DNA of 12,766 bases from Cyclobacteriaceae bacterium (GTDB lineage Bacteria; Bacteroidota; Bacteroidia; Cytophagales; Cyclobacteriaceae). The stretch spans positions 1 through 12,766 of the forward strand of contig VFKK01000133.1 in NCBI GenBank assembly GCA_009885605.1. Reading direction: 5' to 3'. A model generated the notes under the pieces. The model did not search any database and was not told the origin of the DNA. It was given only the letters and a program-made list of their open reading frames with translations. Below are positions 5,787-12,637 of the stretch, piece after piece. The number at the start of each line of letters is the position of its first letter. Within the stretch, counting starts at the first letter, position 1. A program made the translations under genes and the position numbers.

Positions 5787-6251
5787 ATGCCCATCATCCC
5801 ATCAACTCTTGGAAATATTCTGATCAACTCGCGAGAGGGCTGTCTCTCCGAACTCCGATTTACGGATGAGGAGGTTACGGACGAATTATCAGACCATGTG
5901 CTAATAGAAACGAAAAATCAGTTAGAAGAGTACTTTTCCGGAAACCGAAAAATCTTCAATATCCCGATTGGGCTGGGTGGAACAGAGTTTCAGCAGAAAG
6001 TCTGGATGGCGGTGAATGAGATTCCTTTCGGGCAGACGACTACTTATATGAAGATTTCGCAGAAACTCGGAAACCCCGCCGCCATCCGAGCGGTGGGAGC
6101 TGCCATTGGTGCAAATCCGATCTTGATTATCTTGCCTTGCCATCGGATCATCGGGACAAACGGGCAACTTACCGGTTACGCAGGAGGACTCGACCGAAAG
6201 CGATCCCTGCTGGATTTGGAAGGACATGCTTCTCAGGGAAGTTTGTTTTAG
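5787..6251 (+). CDS. ogt: methylated-DNA--protein-cysteine methyltransferase
   Basis: This 154-residue protein is a suicide repair enzyme that transfers an alkyl group from O6-alkylguanine (and O4-alkylthymine) in DNA to its own cysteine. A shortened N-terminal domain (1-62) is followed by the DNA-binding and catalytic domain: FQQKVWMAVNEIPFGQTTTY (68-87), the helix-turn-helix with the arginine finger R101 in AIRAVGAAIGANP, and the active-site motif PCHRIIG with C118, then GYAGGLDRKRSLLDLEG. The length is typical for Ogt without an AraC-like Ada domain. The ATG at 5787 follows an AACCAATTCACCA leader. It sits just downstream of the S24 repressor and dinB, making a DNA-damage neighbourhood, though it probably has its own transcript because of the 156-bp gap. 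Confidence 0.94.
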   Translation: MPIIPSTLGNILINSREGCLSELRFTDEEVTDELSDHVLIETKNQLEEYFSGNRKIFNIPIGLGGTEFQQKVWMAVNEIPFGQTTTYMKISQKLGNPAAIRAVGAAIGANPILIILPCHRIIGTNGQLTGYAGGLDRKRSLLDLEGHASQGSLF

Positions 6252-6312
6252 TGTTCAGATTACAGTCTCAGAGATCAGCAGTTCTGGAAACTGTGACTGG
6301 ATACTGATCACT
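6252..6312. repeat. nested inverted repeat between convergent ogt and ridA-like genes
   Basis: GATCAG (6273-6278) pairs with CTGATC (6304-6309), and inside it CAGTT (6279-6283) pairs with AACTG (6289-6293) around CTGGA. There is no T run, so terminator activity is uncertain. The sequence shares AGAGATCAG and, inverted, the CAGTGATCAG/CAGTCAC pieces with the repeat upstream of ogt. It overlaps the stop codon of the RidA-like gene (6308-6310). Confidence 0.5.
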
Positions 6313-6820
6313 TGTCCTCCAATTCCACGATTACCTCAATCTCCACTGCCATATTATTTGGCAAGGCTGCTACACCAACTGCTGATCGGGCATGTTTGCC
6401 TTTTTCACCAAATACTTCCACCATCAAATCCGAGAAACCGTTTATCACTTTCGGATGAGCGGTGAAATCAGGCGCGGAATTGACCATTCCCAGCACTTTT
6501 ACAAATTGTTTGATTCGACTCAGATCCCCTGTAGCAGCTTTCAAAACTGCAATGACTTCCAGGCCGGTTTCTCTGGAAGCCTGATAGCCTTCTTCCACAG
6601 AGAGATCAGCGCCGACTTTTCCATAGACTTTTGGACCCCCGCCGGAGAGATACAGCAAGTTCCCAACTTGCTTCCACTTCACGTAGTTGGCGATTGGAAG
6701 GCTTACTTCAGGGATTTCAAGACCCATGGCTTTTAGCTTTTCTTCAGGAGTTTGAGCATTTGCAAAAAAGGGAATGAAAAAGATGAGCGTGAGGGCGATG
6801 AGCAGATTTTTAACTTTCAT
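6308..6820 (-). CDS. RidA/YjgF family protein with signal peptide
   Basis: The 170-residue protein starts with a Sec signal peptide: MKVKN, a hydrophobic core (6-19) and ANA-Q cleavage after residue 22. The mature part is a RidA/YjgF/UK114 domain, seen in VKWKQVGNLLYLSGGGP, SVEEGYQASRETGLEVIAVLKAATGDLSRIKQFVKVLG and a C-terminal HARSAVGVAALPNNMAVEIEVIVEL. R145 corresponds to the arginine that in RidA enzymes binds the carboxylate of imine or enamine intermediates, so deaminase-type chemistry is possible. Classical RidA is cytoplasmic and about 130 residues; the export signal puts this one in the periplasm or outside, where the substrate is unknown. The fold matches the YjgF-like subfamily with an N-terminal EEKLKAMGLEIPE helix. 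It is divergent from the next GNAT gene. Confidence 0.88.
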   Translation of the reverse strand: MKVKNLLIALTLIFFIPFFANAQTPEEKLKAMGLEIPEVSLPIANYVKWKQVGNLLYLSGGGPKVYGKVGADLSVEEGYQASRETGLEVIAVLKAATGDLSRIKQFVKVLGMVNSAPDFTAHPKVINGFSDLMVEVFGEKGKHARSAVGVAALPNNMAVEIEVIVELEDK

Positions 6821-6904
6821 GAGTTTGGCGATAGATTTTCTATTTCTAAGCTAGTCGTTTCTTTTTACTTTTAGGGACTCAATTACCTATTTTCTCTTTC
6901 AAAA

Positions 6905-7366
6905 ATGGATCAAATTCAGATTCTTCCTTATTCGCCAGAATTCAATTCTCATTTTAAATCAATTAACACTGCCTGGGTGGAGGAGTTGTTTTCGCTGGAG
7001 CCGTTTGATATTGCTCAGTTTGAAAGACCTGAGGAAGTGATCGTCAATCCAGGAGGTACGATTATTTTTGCGAAACTGGGAGAAGAAATAGTCGGAACAG
7101 TAGCACTCTACAAAACCGGCGAAGATACGTTTGAAATGATCAAAATGGGTGTATCACCTTCTGCACAGAGGAAAGGAATTGGGATGATTTTAGGTAAAGA
7201 AATCCTGGAGAAAGCCAAAGAAATGGGAGCTCGTAAAGTTGTTTTGTATAGCAATACAAAGCTTATACCGGCTCTCCGAATTTATAAAAAATTGGGTTTT
7301 ACATTCGTTGTTCCGGAGGCCGGCAAGTATTGTCGCTGTGATGTGAAAATGGAAATTTATCTGTGA
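6905..7366 (+). CDS. GNAT family N-acetyltransferase
   Basis: This 153-residue single-domain GNAT enzyme shows the acetyl-CoA motif A in MIKMGVSPSAQRKGIGMIL (78-96), with the pyrophosphate loop Q88-R-K-G-I-G93. Motif B is visible as LYSNTKLIPALRIYKKLGF (114-132), with N117 and Y127 in the usual places. The N-terminal FNSHFKSINTAWVEELFSLEPFD pattern is typical of small Bacteroidota GNATs annotated only by family. The acceptor substrate is not predictable. The ATG at 6905 has an A-rich leader (CTTTCAAAA). It has an 84-bp divergent spacer from the RidA-like gene and 95 bp to the universal stress gene, so a shared transcript with the latter is possible but not shown. Confidence 0.85.
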   Translation: MDQIQILPYSPEFNSHFKSINTAWVEELFSLEPFDIAQFERPEEVIVNPGGTIIFAKLGEEIVGTVALYKTGEDTFEMIKMGVSPSAQRKGIGMILGKEILEKAKEMGARKVVLYSNTKLIPALRIYKKLGFTFVVPEAGKYCRCDVKMEIYL

Positions 7367-7391
7367 GTTCAGATTATTATCACATTGAAAA

Positions 7392-7415
7392 CTGATTTCT
7401 ATCAGGTATTTTTTT
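7392..7415. promoter_or_regulatory. Crp/Fnr-like palindrome upstream of the universal stress gene (or weak terminator)
   Basis: CTGATTTCTATCAG (7392-7405) has the TGAT-N4-ATCA core of Fnr-type operators and lies about 57-70 bp upstream of the next ATG, a fitting place for an activator site. The same palindrome is a 5-bp stem with a 4-nt loop followed, three bases later, by seven T residues (7409-7415), so it could instead be a weak terminator for the GNAT gene. Universal stress genes are frequent Fnr-family targets, which favours the operator reading. Confidence 0.45.
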
Positions 7416-7461
7416 AGGGCAAATGTTGAAATTGGTATTCAAACTTTAAGCAAGTACTACC

Positions 7462-8286
7462 ATGAAAACGATCGTCGTTCCTTTTGATTTCTCTTCATAT
7501 TCTGTTGCAGCACTTAAAACCGCTCAGAAAATTAGCGCCAAGTCCGGAGCCAAAATCGTCTGTATCACAGTCATTCCATCCGAAATTGACTGGGATTTAC
7601 TTTCTGATGAAGCTAGGAAAAAATATCCTAAACTCTTGGAGGAGAGACAAGAAGCAATGGATGTGCTACCGGAATACATTTCAGCCATCGCACCAGCAAA
7701 AGCCCCTATCGAAACCATTTTTAGAATCGGAGTTCCCAATGAATTGATTCTTAGGGTGATTGATGAGTCTAATGCTGATTTAGTCGTGTTGGGAGCCTAT
7801 GGAAAAGGCTATGTCGAGGGTAAATTTATTGGCTCCACTCTTCAGAAAGTGCTTCGAAAAGCACCTTGCCCGGTTTTAGCTGTAAAGCATGCATTGGATG
7901 GAAATGATTTTCGAAAATTGGCGTTTGCTTCTGTTTTTGAGGAAGGTGCCAAGTTGGCTTTTGATAAAGTGAAGCCTTTGCTGAAACTATTTAAGCCAAG
8001 TATTCATCTTCTTTATGTAAACACCCCCTCGAATTTCTTACAATCCAAATATGCTGAGGAGGGGATCGTGAAATTCAAAAAGGGAAATGAGGAAATAAAT
8101 TTCCATCAGGAGATTTACAACCATACGGATGTTGAAAATGGGATAATTGAGTTTGCTGAATCCCAAAAAATCAATTGGGTAACGATAGTATCAGGTCATC
8201 ATGAAAAAAGTCCTGCATACCAAGTCGGTACTACTGAGATAGTTTTATTCAAAAGTGAATTAGCGGTATTAAGTGTAAAAGCTTGA
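7462..8286 (+). CDS. tandem-domain universal stress protein (UspA family)
   Basis: The 274-residue protein has two Usp domains. Domain 1 (1-143) begins KTIVVPFDFSSYS with D9 near the nucleotide pocket and contains the complete ATP-binding signature G-2x-G-9x-G-S: G111, G114, G124, S125, in LGAYGKGYVEGKFIGSTLQKVL, followed by PCPVLAVK. Domain 2 (about 149-274) keeps the fold outline (KLAFASVFEEGAK, a final ELAVLSVKA strand) but has no glycine signature; the matching place reads SGHHEKSPAYQVGTTE. Domain 1 therefore probably binds ATP and domain 2 is probably structural or binds something else. Usp proteins support survival under starvation, redox and oxygen stress. An Fnr-like palindrome lies upstream. 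The stop codon directly abuts the stop of the convergent barrel gene. Confidence 0.9.
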   Translation: MKTIVVPFDFSSYSVAALKTAQKISAKSGAKIVCITVIPSEIDWDLLSDEARKKYPKLLEERQEAMDVLPEYISAIAPAKAPIETIFRIGVPNELILRVIDESNADLVVLGAYGKGYVEGKFIGSTLQKVLRKAPCPVLAVKHALDGNDFRKLAFASVFEEGAKLAFDKVKPLLKLFKPSIHLLYVNTPSNFLQSKYAEEGIVKFKKGNEEINFHQEIYNHTDVENGIIEFAESQKINWVTIVSGHHEKSPAYQVGTTEIVLFKSELAVLSVKA

Positions 8287-9219
8287 TTACCAAAATCGGA
8301 ATGACTTCTCGTAAATTCTGTTTCTAAGAAACCAGTTATCAAATATGTCTCTTGAGAAGTGTATTTCAAGACCAACATTTACAGTCATATAACCATCATA
8401 TCGGTGGGTGAGTCCGGAGCCTCTTCGGACTCTTCCTGCGTTTCTCAAGATTTTTGCGACGTCAGGTTCACCATTATCAAGGACGAAACTTGGATTTCGG
8501 ATGGCTAGTCGGAGCCTGTCCGGATTACTGCCATCTCCATTTACTCCGTAGTCTTCTACTAAATCAAGGTAAAATTCACTGACATTATAGGCTGAAATAT
8601 CATCCATATAATCCGTGAGCGTAAATCTGTAATTCCCCTCAAAAGTCAAATCCATATACACATTGAGCTTGTATTTAAAGCCCAATCCCATGGGAAAAGT
8701 TATTATATAGCGCTCATAGGGATTGTTTTCAAGTTGTAGGGGACGCAAATCCACCCACTCACCCCGGAGCAAAGTTTCCGGATTATTTGTGGACATCCCA
8801 AGCCCGAAAAATATGTAAGGATTCCAAAGCGGGCGGTGAATGTTGGGAACTTTTACCGGGTGCCAGTAATATTCAACGATACCGGTCACCTCCCAATTTT
8901 GAGCGCGGAAATTTAGGTTTCTGGGAGGCCTGTTACTTCTTGGGTCTGACGGAGGATCTGAGCCGGACATTTTGATGTAAGAAAAATCACCCCTCGCTCT
9001 TAAATGAGTTCCAAACGTATAATGAAAAGCTGCATTGGCATTCCAATCCGGTTGAACTCCTTCATTGTATTTCCAAAAGGAATAAAGCTCACCAAAATAT
9101 TGAGTTGCACCGAGACTTGCTGAAAAGGACCAAGGCTCTTCAAATCGGTAGCGGTAAAAGCTCTGCGAATGAGCAGACCAGCTGATTAAAAATAAGCAAA
9201 TGAAAGCAAGCTTTTTCAT
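8287..9219 (-). CDS. outer-membrane beta-barrel protein, DUF6089-like
   Basis: The 310-residue product (from the ATG at 9219) has a Sec signal peptide, MKKLAFICLFLISWSAHSQ, cleaved near residue 19. The rest has alternating aromatic and polar strands: EPWSFSASLGATQYFGELYS at the start, HYTFGTHLRARGDFSYI, WEVTGIVEYYW, YIFFGLGMSTN, YIITFPMGLGFKYKLN, YMDLTFEGNYRFTLTDYMDD, and a terminal GYMTVNVGLEIHF strand. The opening resembles the DUF6089/PorG-like outer-membrane proteins of Bacteroidota, but I cannot assign a role. A short tail (DIFDNWFLRNRIYEKSFRFW) follows the last strand. The frame extends upstream to a TTG at 9246, but the signal peptide fixes the start at 9219. It ends with no gap against the convergent universal stress gene. 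Confidence 0.82.
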   Translation of the reverse strand: MKKLAFICLFLISWSAHSQSFYRYRFEEPWSFSASLGATQYFGELYSFWKYNEGVQPDWNANAAFHYTFGTHLRARGDFSYIKMSGSDPPSDPRSNRPPRNLNFRAQNWEVTGIVEYYWHPVKVPNIHRPLWNPYIFFGLGMSTNNPETLLRGEWVDLRPLQLENNPYERYIITFPMGLGFKYKLNVYMDLTFEGNYRFTLTDYMDDISAYNVSEFYLDLVEDYGVNGDGSNPDRLRLAIRNPSFVLDNGEPDVAKILRNAGRVRRGSGLTHRYDGYMTVNVGLEIHFSRDIFDNWFLRNRIYEKSFRFW

Positions 9220-9387
9220 GGATGGCCAACGGCACTTTTGCAACAAATGACTTTAATACGAAAAATAGGCTATTTAATTAGATTTTCAAATTAGGATCTC
9301 AGTTGTATATCAATTTGAAAAAAGGGGAATCCATTTTTTTTTCCGGTTTTTCCCTAAGATTTTGTCGGGAAATTGACTTTAATAATT

Positions 9388-9510
9388 TCATTGCCAGTCG
9401 AAGAATCCGTAATTGAGGGCTTTAAAGGAATTGTAAATCCTGCTCTTTCTTACTTCGAATTTTCCTAACTCACCACTATTTATTAAACTCTCATTTAATT
9501 TTTCTTTCAT
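9388..9510 (-). CDS. possible small protein, 40 residues, unknown function
   Basis: An ATG at 9510 opens a 40-codon frame ending in TGA at 9388-9390. The peptide starts MKEKLNESLINSGELG and ends FKALNYGFFDWQ, being basic in the middle (VRKSRIYNSFK) and aromatic at the end. No membrane segment or signal peptide is present. On the minus strand TAAATTTG (9539 to 9532) matches the TAnnTTTG promoter box exactly, 21 bp before the ATG, although only a TTC rather than TTG lies at the -33 place. It starts with the AAA-GAA-AAA codons common in this phylum. I do not recognise it; chance is possible in AT-rich DNA. Confidence 0.4.
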   Translation of the reverse strand: MKEKLNESLINSGELGKFEVRKSRIYNSFKALNYGFFDWQ

Positions 9511-9625
9511 AGAAATACGATCTACTTTATCCAAATTTAAGACCCTATTTTATTTATGAATAGACGTTAAAACTAATTTAATTTTAATTACTGTTTCAAT
9601 TCGATATTTAATTCTGTTTTAGGTC

Positions 9626-9653
9626 TTGGAGGCTCAAGGATTTAAAATATTTG
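9626..9653 (+). promoter_or_regulatory. weak candidate promoter of the GNAT-nitrilase/kds operon
   Basis: AATATTTG (9646-9653) differs by one base from TAnnTTTG, and TTG lies at 9626-9628 with a 17-bp spacer. A start near 9660 would leave a leader of about 18 nt before the ATG at 9678. The match is imperfect. Confidence 0.3.
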
Positions 9654-9677
9654 ATTGAATTTGGTTAATTTTAGGCT

Positions 9678-11219
9678 ATGAGTAAGCAAAGAGAAGAACT
9701 TGAACACAGACTGAGACTCCGAAATATTAAGCTTTCAGATTATGAAGATATTCGGGAAATCATGGTTGCTATCTATAAAAATCAGGGTGGAGCCTGGACC
9801 AAAGAAGAATTGAAGAATCAACTCAAAGCATTTCCGGAAGGTCAGATTTGCATTGAGGATAATGGTAAGGTGGTTGCAGCTGCTCTGAGTTTGGTCGTGG
9901 ATTATGCCCGCTTTGGAGATAATCATACTTACGATCAAATCACCGGTTTTGGAAAGTTTGACACCCATGATGATGATGGGGATACCTTATATGGTACGGA
10001 TGTTTTTGTGCATTCTGATTACAGAGGGATGCGAATCGGCCGTCGTCTGTACGATGCGCGTAAAGAGCTTTGCGAAAATCTGAACTTGCGGTCGATCATT
10101 GCAGGTGGCAGAATTCCTGGCTATTCCAAATATGCCGATGAAATGACCCCGCGGAAATATATTGATCTGGTCAAAAACAAAGAGATTTTTGATCCGGTGC
10201 TTTCCTTTCAGTTGGCCAATGAATTTCACGTTCGTAAAGTGATTACCAAGTATTTGCCTTCGGATACTGATTCCAGAGCGTATGCTACTTTGCTGGAGTG
10301 GATCAATATCTATTACGAAAAAGACGAAAAACTGATCGGTAATAAGAAATCGATTGTTCGTCTTGGATTGGTGCAGTGGAAAATGCGTCGATTCTCCAAT
10401 GTCGATGATTTGATGCAGCAGGTAGAGTTTTTCGTAGATACAATCTCCGGATACAAATCTGATTTTTGCCTTTTGCCCGAGTTTTTCAATGCGCCATTAC
10501 TTGCAGAATTTAATGACATGGATGCCTCCGAGGCAATTCGTAATCTCGCTGATTACACCGACGAGATTGTAAGCCGAATGAGTGATCTCGCAGTATCTTA
10601 TAACGTTAACATTATCGCCGGTTCCATGCCGGAATATGACGGCAAAAAACTTCGAAATGTGAGTTACCTCTGCCGTCGTGATGGTACACATGGCAAGCAA
10701 TACAAGCTCCATATTACACCTGATGAAGCTTCCTATTGGGGACTTCAGGGAGGAAATGGTATCAATGTATTTGAGACAGATGCAGGAAGGATTGGGATCC
10801 TGATTTGTTATGATGTGGAATTTCCTGAACTGGGAAGAATTCTCGCTGAGCAAGAGATGGATATACTTTTTGTGCCATTCTGGACAGATACCAAAAATGC
10901 CTTTCTCCGGGTTAATACCTGTGCAAAATCCCGTGCAATCGAAAATGAGTGCTATGTGGCTATTACCGGTTCGGTTGGCAATCTTCCGAAAGTGGAGAAC
11001 ATGGATATTCAATACTCTCAGGCGGCGATTTTCTCGCCTTCAGATTTCTCTTTTCCCCACGATGCTGTAGTGGCACAAGCCTCTGAAAACGAGGAAACGA
11101 TCATTGTCGCGGACGTGGATTTGGACTTGCTTACCAAGCAGCGCAAAGCAGGTAGCGTAAGAAACCTGGAGCAAAGAAGACTTGACCTTTATTCGATTCA
11201 ATGGAAACAGAAAAAATAA
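9678..11219 (+). CDS. GNAT acetyltransferase / carbon-nitrogen hydrolase fusion
   Basis: The 513-residue product joins two enzymes. The N-terminal GNAT domain (about 12-150) has GTDVFVHSDYRGMRIGRRLYDAR (106-128) with the acetyl-CoA loop R116-G-M-R-I-G121. A linker (150-225) leads into a nitrilase-superfamily domain (226-510), which hydrolyses C-N bonds in amides or nitriles. Its Glu-Lys-Cys triad is complete: E268 in LLPEFF, K343 in KQYKLHI and C377 in ILICYDVEFPE. The fusion is a known architecture in Bacteroidota and other bacteria, but its substrate is not known to me; acetylation coupled to amide hydrolysis of a polyamine-like or amino-sugar compound would be a guess. The last 19 bp overlap kdsC, so it is translationally coupled to KDO synthesis genes. 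The ATG at 9678 is the only sensible start. Confidence 0.92.
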   Translation: MSKQREELEHRLRLRNIKLSDYEDIREIMVAIYKNQGGAWTKEELKNQLKAFPEGQICIEDNGKVVAAALSLVVDYARFGDNHTYDQITGFGKFDTHDDDGDTLYGTDVFVHSDYRGMRIGRRLYDARKELCENLNLRSIIAGGRIPGYSKYADEMTPRKYIDLVKNKEIFDPVLSFQLANEFHVRKVITKYLPSDTDSRAYATLLEWINIYYEKDEKLIGNKKSIVRLGLVQWKMRRFSNVDDLMQQVEFFVDTISGYKSDFCLLPEFFNAPLLAEFNDMDASEAIRNLADYTDEIVSRMSDLAVSYNVNIIAGSMPEYDGKKLRNVSYLCRRDGTHGKQYKLHITPDEASYWGLQGGNGINVFETDAGRIGILICYDVEFPELGRILAEQEMDILFVPFWTDTKNAFLRVNTCAKSRAIENECYVAITGSVGNLPKVENMDIQYSQAAIFSPSDFSFPHDAVVAQASENEETIIVADVDLDLLTKQRKAGSVRNLEQRRLDLYSIQWKQKK

Positions 11220-11776
11220 TTCAGGACTATTTCAACTTGGTTTCTGAAGAAAACTGGCAACGCGCCAGAAATATTAAACTTCTCATCACGGATATCGATG
11301 GAGTCCTCACCGACGGGGGAATTATCTATGACAATCTCGGCACGGAGTACAAAAAGTTCAATGTGAAGGACGGTCTCATTGTTCAATATCTTCGCAAGAG
11401 CAAAATTATGGTAGGAGCAATCACGGGACGAACTTCTCAGGTTGTAGAAAACCGCTGCGAAGAACTGAAATTTGATTTCCACTACCATGGAGTAAAGGAC
11501 AAAGGAAGAAAGCTTCAGGAAGTATTGGAAACTTTGGAAATCGGTCTTGAAGAAGTCGCATTTATTGGGGATGACCTGATTGACTTGCCGATTTTGGCAA
11601 AAGTCGGTTTTGCCATCGCTCCTTCCGATGCGCTGGAATACATCAAGCCACATGCTCACTATGTTTCTTCTTACGCCGGAGGCAAAGGAGTTTTTCGTGA
11701 AGTCGCTGATTTAATTCTCCATTCCAAAGGTCTTTTAATTCCCATCCTAGAAAATTTATCCAAGAAAGAATCATGA
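11201..11776 (+). CDS. kdsC: 3-deoxy-D-manno-octulosonate 8-phosphate phosphatase (KdsC)
   Basis: This HAD-family phosphatase removes phosphate from KDO-8-phosphate to give KDO for the LPS inner core. Of 191 residues, 26-170 make the capless C0 HAD fold: LLITDIDGVLTDGG with nucleophile D31 and D33, AITGRTS with T75, VKDKGRKL with K101, and FIGDDLIDLP with D124 and D125. The family normally acts as a tetramer. The N-terminus carries about 25 extra residues (METEKIIQDYFNLVSEENW) before the first HAD strand, apparently a product of starting inside the end of the upstream gene; there is no later in-frame ATG before the domain. The stop overlaps the kdsA start by four bases (ATGA). Confidence 0.93.
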   Translation: METEKIIQDYFNLVSEENWQRARNIKLLITDIDGVLTDGGIIYDNLGTEYKKFNVKDGLIVQYLRKSKIMVGAITGRTSQVVENRCEELKFDFHYHGVKDKGRKLQEVLETLEIGLEEVAFIGDDLIDLPILAKVGFAIAPSDALEYIKPHAHYVSSYAGGKGVFREVADLILHSKGLLIPILENLSKKES

Positions 11777-12621
11777 TTAGAAATACTCAACCCATGAAAA
11801 TCACCGAAGATGTGATTCTGGGATTAGATAAGCCAGTTCTTTTTTCAGGTCCATGTGCGGTGGAGAGTTATGACATTTGCCTGGAAATCGGGACAAAAGT
11901 CAAAGCCTGGGCAGATGAAAATGGGTTTTCTTACGTGTTCAAAGCTTCTTTTGACAAAGCAAACAGAACCTCTTCAGGCTCCTTTAGAAGCATCGGAATG
12001 GACAAATCACTGGAGGTTTTGCAGCGGGTAGGTAAAGCGCTGAACGTTCCTTTGGTTACAGATATTCACGAGAGTTACCAAGCTGCAGAAGTGGCCGAAG
12101 TAGTGGATGTGCTACAGATTCCGGCGTTTCTTTGCCGTCAAACCGATTTGCTTTTGGCCGCAGGCCAGACAGGAAAAGCAGTGAAGATCAAGCGAGGCCA
12201 ATTCATGGCTCCTGAGGATATGCAATACGCGGTAACAAAAGTACGCTCAACTGGTAATGAAAATGTCTGCCTGACAGAGCGAGGTTTTTCGCTCGGTTAT
12301 CACAATTTGGTGGTTGATATGCGCGGATTGCCGATCATGAGACAGTTTGCGCCGGTTGTTTTCGATATCACTCACTCCGTGCAGCAGCCCGGAGGCCAAG
12401 GCGGGACCAGTGGAGGACAGAGAGAATTTGCCCCAATTCTGGCAAGAGCTGCCGCAGCTACGGGAATTGATGGATTTTTTATTGAGACACATCCAGAGCC
12501 TGCAAAGGCACTAAGTGATGGACCAAACTTAATTCCTCTTCATAGAATGGGAGATTTTCTCAGGATGCTAAAAGAAGCATGGGTTTTGGGAAGAAAATAT
12601 CAGGACTTCCAAGTGGAGTGA
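11773..12621 (+). CDS. kdsA: 3-deoxy-8-phosphooctulonate synthase (KDO-8-phosphate synthase)
   Basis: The enzyme condenses phosphoenolpyruvate with arabinose-5-phosphate to form KDO-8-phosphate, the step before KdsC. The 282-residue TIM-barrel shows VLFSGPCAVES (22-32), FKASFDKANRTS (56-67), the PEP-binding KIKRGQFMAPEDM, FDITHSVQQPGGQGG (197-211) and FIETHPEPAKALSDGPN (236-252). The metal-binding set of the class II enzymes is present: C28 (Asn in the metal-free E. coli type), H201, E238 and D249. The start at 11773 overlaps kdsC as ATGA; an ATG at 11794 (MKITEDVILG) is an alternative that keeps the whole barrel. Gene order kdsC-kdsA and the overlap indicate coordinated translation. Confidence 0.95.
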   Translation: MIRNTQPMKITEDVILGLDKPVLFSGPCAVESYDICLEIGTKVKAWADENGFSYVFKASFDKANRTSSGSFRSIGMDKSLEVLQRVGKALNVPLVTDIHESYQAAEVAEVVDVLQIPAFLCRQTDLLLAAGQTGKAVKIKRGQFMAPEDMQYAVTKVRSTGNENVCLTERGFSLGYHNLVVDMRGLPIMRQFAPVVFDITHSVQQPGGQGGTSGGQREFAPILARAAAATGIDGFFIETHPEPAKALSDGPNLIPLHRMGDFLRMLKEAWVLGRKYQDFQVE

Positions 12622-12637
12622 TTCCGTAAACATTTAT

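Larger units (their letters stand above)
9220..9677. other. AT-rich divergent spacer containing a possible small gene
   Basis: This 458-bp divergent spacer between the barrel gene and the GNAT-nitrilase gene is AT-rich, with T runs at about 9332-9341. Apart from the 40-codon minus-strand ORF (9388-9510), with its own candidate promoter box, and a weak promoter at 9626-9653, I see no RNA gene, strong hairpin or repeat. Confidence 0.6.

Noticed and set aside
9220..9246. TTG start of the barrel gene adding nine residues
   Set aside because: A normal Sec signal peptide begins at the ATG at 9219, and an extension would bury it.
10497..11012. 171-codon minus-strand ORF within the GNAT-nitrilase gene
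   Set aside because: It is an antisense shadow; the plus strand encodes an intact nitrilase domain with all catalytic residues.
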